The notes: generated by a model not told the origin, from the sequence alone. Positions 48,950-61,175 are shown, counted from the stretch's first letter. The stretch is 64,000 nucleotides of DNA from Zeus faber (GCA_960531495.1 OY482866.1:7893707-7957706); one strand, 5' to 3'. Made by a program: numbers and translations.

Positions 48950-49492
48950 ATGTGTTCCGAACTGGAGTGCGCGGTCTGCTACCAGCCCTACAACGCGGGC
49001 CGGCGCTGTCCGCGGGCGCTGCGCTGCAAGCACAGCTTCTGCGAGGCCTGCCTGGTCTCCCTGAGCCGCGGCGCGCCGGACCCGGTCATCGTGTGCCCGC
49101 TGTGCCGCCACGTCACCGCGGGGGCCGTGAGGGCGGCCCTGCGCGTGGATGAGGGCGTGCTGGAGCAGCTGCTGGCCGCCGGCCGCCTGGACGACGTCGC
49201 CGGCGGGGCGGAGGCCGGCGGGGCGGAGGCCGGCGGGGCGGAGGCCCCCCGAGGCCCCGCGCCGGGGGCGAGCGACCCGTCGCCGGGCTCGAGGGGCTGG
49301 AGGCTCCGGGGCTCCTGGAGGCGGATGTGGAGGAAGATCACCGGGAGTCAGCGACACAGCGCAGGTAAGGTCATTTATAGGCGAGAAATATATACATCTG
49401 TAGTATATACTATTGTGTTCGTGATAAATACATAAAAAATACAAAAATGTAATAATTTGAACCTTATTCAATACCAATGTAAAAAAAAAAAG

Positions 49493-49559
<67 letters not shown>

Positions 49560-49785
49560 GTACATTTCTAAATAAAAATGTACTTAACAATGAAATAAAC
49601 ATGAATACGTATTGAAACATATTTTTTTTTTATTATTGTTTTTTAATTCATTGAATTTTTGTTATCATCATCATTATTATTATTATTACACATTTTACAA
49701 CTTATGTGTTCCCCTTTCTCCGACAGACTGCATGACCAATGACGAGTTTCGAGACCTGGTGATGATGTCGCTCTACTCGTTTTGA
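48950..49785 (+). CDS. Small RING-finger E3 ubiquitin ligase (RNF183/RNF208/RNF227-like), two exons
   Basis: Exon 1 is 48950-49364 (donor GTAAGG) and exon 2 is 49727-49785 (acceptor CGACAG). Spliced, they give 157 residues ending DEFRDLVMMSLYSF. A C3HC4 RING sits at the extreme N-terminus: Cys7, Cys10, Cys26, His28, Cys31, Cys34, Cys49, Cys52, with the family signature ELECAVCYQPYN and CKHSFCEACL. RINGs of this type bind E2 enzymes and transfer ubiquitin. The middle has a GGAEA triplet repeat (three 15-base units at about 49203-49247), then a Pro/Gly/Arg-rich linker with RRMWRKI. No transmembrane helix was seen, unlike RNF183 itself. The start ATG is the first after the TATA box with context CCGCCATGT. 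The exact orthologue among the small single-RING RNF genes cannot be fixed; RNF227 (also human 17p13.1) is a candidate. Confidence 0.85.
49496..49557 (+). repeat. (AAT)n microsatellite
   Basis: ATAATA triplet tract in the single intron of the RING-finger gene. Confidence 0.97.
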
Positions 49786-50304
49786 CCATGTCCATGTAGT
49801 GGACCTGCCGCGTTTCTCCCTGGACCAAGTGACGACGGAGCTAAGCCGCGGTGCATCTCGCCGCGACGCGGGACTCGGGATGACGTCGTCCATGACGACC
49901 CATGACGTCAGCGGCTTCTCTCCAGACAGCGACGTCTGGGAAAGAGGATGGGACGTTTCGAGGAATTAGGATGTGCTGCGCGGGCGCGGATTTGGATCTG
50001 GCTTATATTTGAACTATATTTTTGAGTCAAATTTGAGTGTACTATCACAGATGCACTTTTAGTACACCCGAGTGCACTTAACAGTTTGCGCTTTTATGAA
50101 CTGTAGTATGCTTATTTGTATACTAAAAGCGTATTTGAGTACACATTGTTCCCAAAAGGTAGTATACTTTTTATACTTCAGTGTATTTCAGAACACAATG
50201 TTATTTATAAGATGAACGTGGATACTGGTGAAATCACATGTAGATATAATTTTATATTTGTTTTCAATGTTAATTATTTCACAATCGTGTTATATATTTA
50301 TTAG

Positions 50305-50310
50305 AATAAA
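50305..50310 (+). terminator. Poly(A) signal of the RING-finger gene
   Basis: AATAAA 520 bases after the stop codon, followed by a T-rich stretch (GTCCGTTTTTCCC). It gives a 3' UTR of about 540 bases and separates this gene from the next plus-strand gene. Confidence 0.6.
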
Positions 50311-50718
50311 CGCTGTCCGTTTTTCCCTCATCCTTCCTGTTGCGCGGCCTGTTGATGTCATATCTTTCCTCACGGTTTTAAAAATAAATAAATAGATAAG
50401 ACACGAGGTACCCTTTTTTTTTATTACGGTCTGACCATCTCGTTTTTCAAATGGGTGTTTGTGTCTTTATACGCAAGTGATCATTTATCTTTAACGGGGC
50501 CGTCCCGCAAAACGACGAAGCCCTCGAGCCGCCATCCTAACTCCCAATTGAAGACGAGGTGCATTGTGGGGCTGCTGCCGCTGGGCTCCGCCCCCTGAGG
50601 CTTCAATTAGGGCCCCTCACCTGCCAGGTGCGCCGCGTCGGTGCGTGGCGTGGACGGAGTGACCTCAAAGCCGCTCCTGGATCCGTCGGGCTGCCTCGAC
50701 TCCGGGAACCCGTCGGCC

Positions 50719-53700
50719 ATGGCGTGCGGCGTTGGCCTTTATGCGAGGTAGGGCCGGCGCTTCCGGCGGGGACGGCTCCGCCCGGGACGGCTTGGTTTTC
50801 GGTCACCGGTGCCAACTCTTGCGTTCCTCCGCAGGCTCCTGGTCGCCTTGGTGGCGCGCTGTGCGGCTGTGACGCCACAGGCCGGGCTTTCGCACGCGGC
50901 CGGAGGTGAGCGAAACGTCCGTGCTGACGTAATCGGATGGCAACTGTGGTCATGACGAAATCGCGTTGAATTGAGGTAGAACACATGACATACATTGGCC
51001 GATGTTTCTACCCCGTGAAAGTGTCACCGGAGTACAAGGAACATCGCCGCGTGAAAATAAGTGTTTTTGCCACAGCGGCCACATGTATTTTTAAAGGCAA
51101 TATTACCCTTGTACATTGTGATTACCATAGTACATTCAAGTGCAGGAAGAGGGCCTGTACTCAGTACCGGATCAGTTTTCGGCAAGAAACCAAAAACTGA
51201 CTGCATCCTTGTCACTGAACGGTTATTTATGCCTCAAAATGACTTGGTTTCATTGGCGAGGGTTACATTTAAAAGATTCCAGCCCACCCCGTCCTTTTTG
51301 CCTGTTGAAATGCCTTTTTAAAGGGCCGAAACCAGTCACATTTAGTTTTCCACTTGCCAAAAAAAAAAAAGTGATTGCAGCTCCTACCTGGTCACTGAAA
51401 GGTTGTTTATGCCTCGAAATGACTTGGTTTCGTTCATAGTTACATTCGACTGATTATAGCCCACCCAATGCACGGTGATCACTTTGCGGCACTTCTCGAG
51501 CTGCCCGTGTCTGTTCTGCCCTCTCAAGTGGACATAGCATAAAATTACTAAAGTTCTATAAATAAAGTTACTTTATTGAGTCGAAGTGCACTATTTTTCT
51601 TTTATCGTCATAACGGGCAAGCTGCGAGCTCTGGCTAGAGGTTGCCATGATGTCAGTGACCATATATTGGCGCGGGGGGGGGGGATTCCTTTAGATCGTG
51701 GGCGTCCGTGTTTGCGCCTTCTATTTCGCACCTTTTTTGGTGTCAACAGCTGGTCTCACTCATCCACCAGTCGTGTTCCATCGTTGGTGAAGGCTGCTAC
51801 CCCGCGCTCCGGTTGAGGTGGATTGGAAACTCCCAAGTTCGCATCAGGTGGAAAGACTTGTGATGCTGCATTCCATGGGGACTCAGAAATCTGTCATTCA
51901 AGTGGATGGTCCCCGTGTTTACATAACATGAGAAGTGCAGAGTAGTTCCAAATGACAGATGTGTTTTTTAAAATATAAGGGAACGTTGTTCACCGTCAGG
52001 GGGCGCGCGACCATGTTGCCATGACGTCAGGGCTGTTATCTTGGTAAACTTGGGTGTGCTTTATTGGCTCTCAAAACTCCAACAAATGGCCGTTCCTTTC
52101 TACTTTTCCAAGTGTGAGGTTGGATTTTTCAGAGTTCAGACTTGAGTGGAATGCATCATTAGCTGTTTTACACACACACGCAAAATACTATATTCCTTTA
52201 TTGTAAAGCACTGGGTATATTCAATAAACAAAGCAAATTACCCAGACTATTATGAGTCACCTTTTAAAAGCAGAGAAAGCCAGAGCAGTGTTTTGTCGCC
52301 TATTTTTTCCTCCGCTTTCTTTTTGTGTCCACGTTTGCACTAAAGACAAATAACAAACAGTGAATATAGAAATACCTGAGTTAATGTTTATTTATTTCTG
52401 CCATTTTTTTTTTCCTCTCCCTCTTTTCAGCGAAAGCCATAACTGCTCAGGAGATAAATGGAGTGAAGCACAGTAAATGGAGACCACTGCCGAATCCATA
52501 CTTTTCCAGCCCTCACCACCGCCTCTTCACTGCTGAACCGCCGCTCGCCCGCCATGAGATAGGACTCCAAAAAGGAACTCCCAGGAGAGCGTCGGACAAA
52601 GACTCTGCGTTAATTGTTGACCATGCATCAAACCCAATCGCAGCAAGTCCGCTGACCGCTTTGAAAACTGCCGAACTTGGCTTTTGGCGTGATCCCGGTG
52701 GCCTGGACGACAGAGCCCGCCACCGTAAGCCCCGAATCATCAGACCGCTGAGGGGTTACCGCAGAGGTACAGGGTACAAGCACATACAACAAGGTATTAC
52801 TAGACAGCAAGCCACAGCGAAAGAACACTCCTTTCCTCACTCAGAAGCCATCAGTAGTCATGCAAGGGATCTGCTAGCAGGTGGGGCCTTTGGTAGACAA
52901 CGCTCTGCAGCCAATGAGATCAGTGCTGTGCACCAGGTAGGGCAATCTGGACGTCGTCTCGGCGGCTTTCCCGGTGTCGAGAAGGGACCCTGGACAGAAG
53001 GCTCAGCTGCTGTCAGTCCTTTCCGCGATAAGGTTCTTTCCTCCTCCAGGTACTCCAACACTGCTAGAATAGAAGCCTATGGCCAAGAGACAGGTCCTCA
53101 AAGTAAATCCCCACTACACGCTGGTAGGACTGACTATACGCTAATTTCTCCTAAAACAGTTTTGCAGCCCCTTTCACCCTGGACTGCTGGATTTTTGAAA
53201 AAGACAAGTGACCTCAATTCACAGAGAAGTCTTGAAGGAGGCAAATATCCTGTAATTAAAAGTCACCCAACTGCACCAATCAGCGATGACCCCGTCTCCT
53301 CTGGTACTCAACAGAAACAAGTCGTGCCAATTCCAAATTCCTCTCAACATGTGTTGAGAAAATCCCAGTCCTATCTGTTCGTCTCTCCCCCAACCACATC
53401 TGTCAGACGTGACAGTCAGTCAGACAACGAGCAGAAAAGCTCAAGTGGGCACAGCATTTCATCCTCTACACTTAAGCATGACACTTCTCCTGCCCTCAAA
53501 TCGCACAGAAAGCCTCCGTCTACTTCCTACCAGCTGCAGTTATCAAATCCAGAAAGTTCCAGCCGGGAAGCCCGGCGTCCTTTGAACGAAGCCAATCGGC
53601 CCTTTCGCATTGTCAATGTTTCTCAAAGAAACTCTGATAAACCAGACTATCACCCAAGTAGGGTCGACAGCAACAACCCACCCATCAATGGGCCACCACA

Positions 53701-55903
53701 CTTTCCCCCACGAAGCCACACTGGGAAGAAAGGCCACACCCCAGAGACTTCCGCCCCCAACCAGCCTGAGGCACTGACATTTACCTTTGGCTCTGGCAGT
53801 GACAAACATTACGTAAGCCATCTGCCAGCCGGTGCCCAAGTTCGAAGATCCATGCTTGATTTTAAGTCTTGGAGGCCCACAAAGACCTCCAATGGAACTA
53901 CAGGGTCTACATCTAGCATCCAGCTGCCAGTTGACGAGGGAAATGAGGGACAACCCGCTATCGCCTCAATCAGGTCAAACCAAAGGCCCGGCCCTCAGAG
54001 ATACAGCCTTGACAAAACCATGACCTACACAATTAGAGGCACTAATAATTACCCTGTCGCGTCAAAAGAGTATGAATTTGGCCAGAGAGGAGTCCCAACT
54101 TCACATCCGCAAGCTAGAATGGAGATTAACTCCCAAGGTTACCCCGAGCCGAATGCTGTTGGGTTTCCCCGAGCGAATCAAGCCGCGGACATGAGATCTA
54201 TGAGTTCTCTATTGTTTCCCGAAAGTGGTGCTCCGAGTCACTCCAAGACATCAGCTGACGTCCAACTCTTCTCTAAACAGCACGACAAATCCAAGGCCTT
54301 GCACTCTCCAGACACTCCCTTAGATACAAATACAAAGGCTCTTGCCACACCAAGTGAAATTAAAATGGACTACATAAATATTCGGCGGGCGTTACGTGTG
54401 GGCAATGGCAATAAGGGCGACAAACCAGATCTGAAAGAATACAGGAACCAAAGGGGAACGTTTGGTCTAAGAGGATCTACTAATGTACCACACAGCAATT
54501 CCAGCTCCGAGCTGAGAGAGGGCGCCAAAGCTTCAGATATTTCCACCTCTGGAATTGATAAGCATGACAGCCTAAAGCGACGCAAAAGTATTAAATTCAA
54601 CAGATGGTTCAAGCCATTTTCTTCGGCGTCTACGAGGGAGTATTCAACAACTTCCATCCTGGAGGGATCTGATATCCCCGGGCTTGATGGTGAAAACATT
54701 GAGGCCGAGCTACAACCGAAGCCTGATCCATTTCAGTCCGTGCCTGACTACAGCAGACTATTAGAGAATGGAGCCCCGCCCGACAAATCCTCCAGCTACA
54801 GGGTCTCCCAGGGAGCTCTGACTTCAGGTTATTCCGCTCTCATCCCTAGAAGCTCGATCGCTCTCGGAGAGGGAACGGCCTCGCAGTTTGAGGACGACTC
54901 TCCTTCAGCATCCGCAACGTTCAAAAGTTTGCCCCGCGGGGTTTCCTCCTTTCATCCGGTCGAAGGCGAGGTGCATGGGAATGCGCGAGAATCCATTTTC
55001 TCCAGTGAAGCGAGACTCCAGAACGTCCGCCCCGGATCTGACCAGAACGGAGCGGCGGCGATAGAAACGGGGCAACCACCGGCTAACGCAACATTCACAC
55101 GCAGCTTGGACGCCCATCGCGGCGACGAGCTTGAAACGGCTCCTGTGACGGCGACGGAGTCACCCGAGCGACCCGGCGGTGAGTTGGATAAATATCACCG
55201 CCAAGCCTCTACTTTAGTAGCCCAACCCAAAACCGCGAGAACAGGGACCGAAAGTCGCTCCGGCTACACGTTACAAACCCTCACCTCACCCCTCGCCTCC
55301 ACCGGACGCCCTTTAGCCGACCCTAGCTCAGCACACCTCAAGGCCGAGTCGGTTCCCAGCAACTCCAAGCTGAAGCTGAAGCCAAGGCCCACCAGCATCA
55401 CGGTGAAGGGCAAGCGTGTTCGGGCAAAGCCACTCAAAGGCAAAAATCCAGTCGTGGCCACCAACGACACCTCCAACATAAATGGAAGCCAGTTTGACCC
55501 CCTCGTCCCGATGCCGAAAAAACGTTCCCACTTTAAACACATCAGGTACGTGGACATTGTGGGAAGCGCGACTTTCAGCGGCGTCCATGCCAAGAGGCGG
55601 AGCGAAAAAGCCCCGGCGAACCAACAGGCCGTCGACAAAGCCGCACGGCCGGCGCCGCAGCGCAACGCGCAGGGTGGAGGAGCCGTGACGAAATCGGACC
55701 CCCTCGGCAACACCAAGGGGCAGCGCGGCGGGCCGGCCGGGAGTTTGAGGGCCGCGCATTCCGGCACCTCAGAGGAGCCGGACACAGATAGCGAAGAGCT
55801 GCAGGAGTTGAATTACCTAAAAACATCAGCCGGAAACGCCTCCTTCAAGTCAGCAAAACTGTCCCGGGCAGATGAAGCCACCTCTAGAACGGCACAAACC
55901 TGA
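50719..55903 (+). CDS. Unrecognised large secreted basic protein with almost no cysteine, three exons
   Basis: Exons 50719-50747, 50835-50905 and 52431-55903 join in frame (donors GTAGGG and GTGAGC; acceptors CCGCAG and TTTCAG) to 1190 residues ending in TGA. The start has a good context (GGCCATGG). Residues 1-33, MACGVGLYAR then LLVALVARCAAV and TPQAGLSHAAG, look like a signal peptide, so the product should enter the secretory pathway. After the signal region I see no cysteine at all. It is rich in Ser, Pro, Arg, Lys and Gly, with no transmembrane helix and eight N-X-S/T sequons. Basic clusters include RRGTGYKH, SLKRRKSIKFNRWFK (about 745), VKGKRVRAKPLKGK and PKKRSHFKHIRYVDIVG (about 1062-1078), some resembling proprotein-convertase sites. 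An acidic patch (EEPDTDSEELQEL, about 1148) lies near the C-terminus. I do not recognise the family and assign no function. An extracellular-matrix or prohormone-like role is only a guess. Confidence 0.8.
51198..51450 (+). repeat. Imperfect tandem duplication in intron 2 of the secreted-protein gene
   Basis: Two copies of about 75 bases at 51198-51275 and 51371-51450 share GTCACTGAA(C/A)GGTT(A/G)TTTATGC and AATGACTTGGTTTC. They are separated by about 95 bases and look like paired remnants of a repeat. Confidence 0.6.
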
Positions 55904-55954
55904 CTGCCCTGGTAACCGACTCAGACTAACTGCTTTAACAAAATGGTTTGTTCC

Positions 55955-55960
55955 AATAAA
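55955..55960 (+). terminator. Poly(A) signal of the secreted-protein gene
   Basis: AATAAA 52 bases after the stop codon, followed by TTATTTGTGTTTGTGG, a U/GU-rich downstream element. It fits a very short 3' UTR and supports 55903 as the true end. Confidence 0.7.
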
Positions 55961-57743
55961 TTATGTAATTATTTATTTGTGTTTGTGGTTTATTGGTGAA
56001 ACATGATCATAATAACTGGTATTTTTTTTACGTAGAATCACTCCTATTAAGCTTTCCCGTGTACATGTCAATGTGGGATGTTCAAATTGCACGTGGCCAA
56101 AGTGTCAATGAGATAACTTATTAAAAGCTTAAGGGAGGTACAAAACGCTCAAGCTTCTGAACACAATGTTTACAACTTTTTTTATTTTTTATTTATTTTT
56201 TATTTTTTTCCCCTACTCTCTGCATGAGCTGATGTCTGCTCGTCACATTTCTTTATTTGGCCGTCTGCTCCAGCCGCAAGCCCGGAACACGGCGACGCAA
56301 GTCGGAACAAACTTTGAAATGAGGCCTTGTAGAGTTAACGAGTGAGGATCCAGCCGCTGAATAGCTTATTTCTCCCCTCAAATTGGTTCAGAGACAAATG
56401 ATAGTGCACCGACTGAGGTGACATCAGGGAGGAGGGTGGTGCCGCCCACTAAACAGACCACCCGGGACCAGGATGGGTTAGAGGCATAGTATTAAGGCTA
56501 GAATGTTAAAAAAAATAAAATAAATACAATTCTAATACATGCTTTAGGGACCTGGGACCTATATAAACGAATGGGTCCCCTTTAAACCACACTGTGTGAG
56601 AGGCCTTTCTGTGATGTTTTGAATTGAGTTGGGTCATTACCCAAACAGGAGTCCAATTCTTCCTTTAACGAGTATTGAAACATTTTTGGTTGATCCATAC
56701 AGTTTGCGTGAATCCTGAATGGACTCGGCGGAAAATCCCGCACTTTAAAACAGAAACGGGACGGAGTTGTTTGCAAACATCTGAACGAAGTCCGCTTTCC
56801 CGATCTTAAACGGTGAAAATCTGTCTTTGGCCTCGGAGGAAATCTTATACCTTTTTTTTACATCTGTGAATCTGACTCGGACTAAACCGCGTGTTCTATT
56901 GAGAGCGTTATGAAAAGCGGCTATTATGATTAGGCGGGGGGGCGTGGGGGGCGACCGCAGAGAGGTCAAAACACCGATTCCTGGTAACCATTCCCGCCTT
57001 TCTTGGAAAACCTCTCTCTCTCTTATTGTCATGTGGAGTCCTCTCCCAACAGGGATGTCAAGGAGAGGAGGACGCGCCACGAGCTGCTTCTCACTCGATG
57101 GAATGGACGCCTCTTCCCGCGGCCGGACGGACGGTCCTCCATCCGCTGACGGGGACTTTCCGTCCCGCTCGGGAGCTCACGCTGCTCCGTGGGGTCAGCG
57201 CTCCAGAAAATGGAAAGTTTGACCGTCCCCGAGGAAAAGCTCTTTTGAAGACACTGCCAAGCAGCCATTAAGCGCGCAGAGGGTATTTGCGGAGAAGACG
57301 TCATTATGTGGCGTGTGCGCCGTCGCCCCCAAGATGTCTCCAATTATTTTTCCCTCCTCCTCAATTAGGAAAGAAAAAAAAAAAGGGAAAAAAAAGCTAG
57401 TTCAAAACATTCTGGCCCCCGGATTTCCCCGCATCCAGTTCACGGTGTTTCCACTAGATGGTGTTGGGCGCCCGCTGCGGTCACCGAAACGTCTTCCAAG
57501 TGTGATTTAGTTCCCGGCGGCAGTGTCCTGACGTGTGCAACTCTGGTGCGGCACGAAATGCAAATTCAGTGGAAGCGGAACGGGATTAACCGCACAATTA
57601 TTCCCCGCGTGTTTCCAGCCGGGGCTTGGACCCGAGTCGACGGGACGGAGAGGATATGGTGCGGCGGTGTTCAAACGGATGCGATTCGATTCCCCCGCCC
57701 TCCTCTTGACGGTTGTACGTTTCATCGGTCGATCCAGCGAAAG
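55961..57743. other. Intergenic, no gene recognised
   Basis: Apart from the transposon fragment at 56461-56586 and a T/A-rich run at 56170-56215, I see no coding or RNA gene. GC content rises from about 56900 onwards. Confidence 0.5.
56461..56586. repeat. Fragment of the TTAA-type transposon
   Basis: CAGGATGGGTTAGAGGCATA ... GGGTCCCCTTTAAA matches the right part of the element at 46055-47283 (near 47138-47283), same orientation. Confidence 0.55.
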
Positions 57744-58397
57744 GGCCCCCGGGGTTCACACTAAGCCCCGACCAGCCGCTCCTCCGGGGCCCTTTTCACG
57801 CCGCGTGACCCTTCACCTTTTCCCAGCCGCCCCGGAACACCCAGCTACCACTTCCCCGCGTGTCCTCAACTGCCACTCTGAGGGCGCCGAGGGGCCCCTG
57901 AGACGGGGTGGGGGTCTTGAGAGTCCTAACCCATCAAAGTTAAATACATTGTACATCGGATTAACTGCCCCCACCCCCGACCCCTCGTCTCCCCAATAGC
58001 CGTGGAAAATGGAACTGACCACTTTCCCATACAGTCCCGGCCGGGAGCGGTTCACAGGTTTTCTGACCCGTCGCCGTGAAGAAGTGCACGATATGCATTT
58101 ATCTGCATGCATTGTGTGTGTGCGTGTGTGTGTGTGTGTGAGGCGGCGTGGTGTTCTCTTACAGGCCGCCCCCTCCCCCATCCACTGCGGAAGGGGGGAT
58201 TCTGTACCATGTGCTCGCGCCTCTCACGGCGCTTTTGAGGGAAATAAAGCGCGGAGGCCTCACCGTCCCCTACACCCACGCCCACTCCCACGCCTCATTC
58301 TTCGTGCTTTCTCACTTTTTTTTTTAAAGGCTTTCGGGCCCTCCGCCACCATTTCCCCGCCGCTTGCCAAACGCCGCCGCAGAGAACCACGGAAGCG
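57744..58397. repeat. Tandem duplication, copy 1 (intact)
   Basis: This 654-base unit contains GGGTTCACACTAAGCCCCG, CGCCGCGTGACCCTTCACCT, AAGTTAAATACATTGTACAT, TTTCTGACCCGTCGCC, TGCATTTATCTGCATGCATT with a (GT)n run, and CCCCCTCCCCCATCCACTGC. Every block recurs in the same order in 58398-60022. Confidence 0.85.
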
Positions 58398-59711
58398 AGT
58401 CGGGGCCCGGGGTTCACGCCGAGGCCTGACCGGCCGCTCCTAACCCGGGGGCCCTTTCGCGCCGCGTGACCCTTCACCTTTTCTCAGCCGCCCGGCCCCA
58501 ACACACCCAAATACCAGTTCCCCCGCGTGTCAACTGCCACTGTGGTGGCAAGGGGCCCCCAAGGTGGGTTGGGCTGGGGGGGTGGGGTGGGGTGGGTGGG
58601 GCTTGAGACTCCTACCAATCAAAGTTAAATACATTGTGCATCGGATTAACTGCCCCCGCCCCAATAGCCGTGGAAAATGGAACTGAGCCCTTTCCCATAC
58701 AGCCCCCTCCAGCGGGGACGAGACACTCAGGAAGCAGAATGTGGGGCTTATGTGTTTAGGCCCCCGTGCGCCCGAGGGCCCGTCCGACCGGGAGCGGTTC
58801 AAAGGTTTTCTGACCCGTCGTCGCCAGTGGTGTAAACCAACTCTGTACTTGACTTGAGTTATTGTATTTCTGTCGACCTTTACTTCTACTTTGCTCATAA
58901 AAGTTTTAGTTTTACTCCGATACATTCCCCCTGAACACCTTCGTGACTTAATAAAATGGGAGGAAAACTGGCAGCCAATGGTGTTGATGGAGCCATTTAT
59001 CGCCAGGTTCATGTTGTAAACCAAGGGTCACATCCAGCAGCGAGCGGAGCGTAAACAAACACTAGGGCCCCCGTTCAGAGTTGCCAGGTCTGCGGTTTTC
59101 CTGCCGACTTGGGCTACTTTTTAAGCGTTGGGGCGGGTTGTTTTTGTCGTCTGCGGGTTGCGGGATGGCTGGGTTTGTCATGGAGACCTGGCAACCCTAA
59201 CCCTTGGTAAGAAAGGTCTTTGCCGTGTTGCTGCCGCTCGAGGCGACACGCCCACAGGGACGGTCTCCCCCAGCGGCGATGCTGCTCCACCTGCAGCCGC
59301 CCCTGCACCAGCTGATGGAGACCGACACCCGGGGCAATGTTTACACCAAATGTCTTCTTATGTCGGATTGAAAGATGCGTCTAATTCTTACCGAATGAAG
59401 CGCCTCTCATGCTTACTGAAAAATACTAAAATATTGGCAACCGGTCTAAAATATGAGAATGAATAGGAGTTTTTATTTTTTCCCTCCGCACCATTTGCTT
59501 TCAGTTTTGATACTTAAGTACATTTAATATCAGCTACTTTAAGACTTTTGCTCAAGTACTATTCTAATGAGTGACTTTTACCGGAGTCGTTTTTTGGTAC
59601 CATGTCTCTCGACTCAAGTGCAGCTTTCTACTACTTATTCCACTCTTGCCCATCAAGTGGTTATGCTTGTTTTTCAGCATTTTGGTGCCTAATATGCATT
59701 TATCTGCATGC

Positions 59712-59742
<31 letters not shown>

Positions 59743-60022
59743 AGGCTGCGTGGTTTTCTCTTGCAGGCAGCCCCCTCCCCCATCCACTGCGGAAGGGGGT
59801 AAATTCTGTACCATGTGTCCGCGCCTCTCACGGCGCTTTTAAGGGAAATAAAGCAAGGAGGCCTCACCGTCCCCTACGCACACCCCACTCCCACTCCCAC
59901 TCCCGCTCCTCATTTTTCCCAGTCGCCCACTATTTAATTTTTTTTTCCCGGGTGTTGGGCTCTCCACCGCCATTCCTCCGCCGCTTGCCAGACACGACCG
60001 CAGAGAACAACAGAAGCGCGTC
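58398..60022. repeat. Tandem duplication, copy 2 (split by an insertion)
   Basis: The first part, 58398-58824, matches copy 1 from its start through TTTTCTGACCCGTCG, with an extra 75 bases at about 58695-58780. The second part, 59686-60022, matches from TATGCATTTATCTGCATGCA to the end of the unit. The intervening 860 bases are absent from copy 1. Confidence 0.8.
58825..59685. mobile_element. hAT-like nonautonomous element inside duplication copy 2
   Basis: It starts AGTGGTGTAAACCAACTCTG, then TACTTGACTTGAGTT, and ends with ACTCAAGTGCAGCTTTCTAC then TTATTCCACTCTTG near 59649. It has the AGTGGTG...TACTTGAGT and CTCAAGTACT...CCACT character of common fish hAT elements. No transposase was found. 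The exact right edge is uncertain by about 35 bases. Confidence 0.5.
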
Positions 60023-61139
60023 GGGCCGACAACTTCTGCCGAGAAAGAAGACAAATCTATAATCAGAGCAGCATTGTCTCCGGCTGACGGCGAGAGGCGA
60101 GGGGGAAGGAGGGAGGGAGGGAGGGTGGGAGGGAAGCGAGGGGAGGGGAGGCGAGGGCAAGACGGAGAAAGGCTTTTTGTTTGGCTAAGTACACTATGTG
60201 AATGAGGGGGTGGGCGAGGAGAGGAGACTGGAAGTACATTAGCGAAACGGTGGCGTTGGCGGATCGAGTTACCTCGCGCCATCCCCACCCGGGAGTCTAA
60301 ACCAACGCTGGGGAGAAGGCAGCGTGTGAGTGAATGGGTTAAAAAAAAAAAAAGGAAAATTCCAACTCCCAAAAGCACAATGCCGCCACCTCCTCCCAAA
60401 AAAAAATTTGAAAAAAGAAGAGGAGGCTGGAGGAAAGTGAAGGAAAATTGGGGGGATTAACAGAAGCCAACTGCAGCGGCTCCCTCTGTAATCCAGTGTG
60501 ATTCAAAGGGCTTTACGTGCTTGGTCAGACAAAGGTTTACTCGCAGTGGGAGCGACTGTAAAGAAAAAAAAAAAAATTATAAAATAAAAAAGAAATTAAA
60601 AAAAACAAACAAACCCAGGGATGTGACTTATACGCGCACGCGAGGAGACGAGCCCGGAGGAAGGGTTCATGTCAAAACCCGGAACACCGCCGCGTTCCCA
60701 GAGGTCGCCCCCCCCTGACCGGAGGAGGTAAACAGAACAAGTGTCGCGGATGGGAAGGAAGTCGTCGGGAGTCCCGGCCCTGCCGCGTCTGCCAGGACCC
60801 GAGGAGCTATTTCCGTGGCCTTCCCCGCCGCCCCGCGCCGCGGCGGAAGTCATGGTGTCACCGACGTGAATCCTATTTGCCCCCCTCATCCGTGTCCCCG
60901 TTTATTTAGATTTGATCGACGTGACCTTTGGTTTGGAGGCGGCACGTTCGAGTTGTGGCGGGTTTTTTTTTTTCCTTAAAAAAAAAAATACATATAAATA
61001 TATATTTATTTTTGCTGCCTTTTTTTGGTTTTGTTTTCGGCAAGACATCTGGATTTGCATGTGTCACCGCCCGCATGTGTTTGAGCGATTGTGCGTTCGA
61101 GGGACTGGGACCGGGGAGACGGTTTTTCGGGATCGGAGC

Positions 61140-61175
<36 letters not shown>

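Noticed and set aside
48824..49477. 217-residue minus-strand ORF over the RING gene
   Set aside because: A GC-rich shadow. The plus strand has the complete RING motif, splice sites, TATA box and poly(A) signal.
57535..60399. Several 90-190-residue ORFs in the 57.5-60.4 kb region
   Set aside because: The frames differ between the two copies of the tandem duplication and contain microsatellite translations, so they are not conserved coding sequence.
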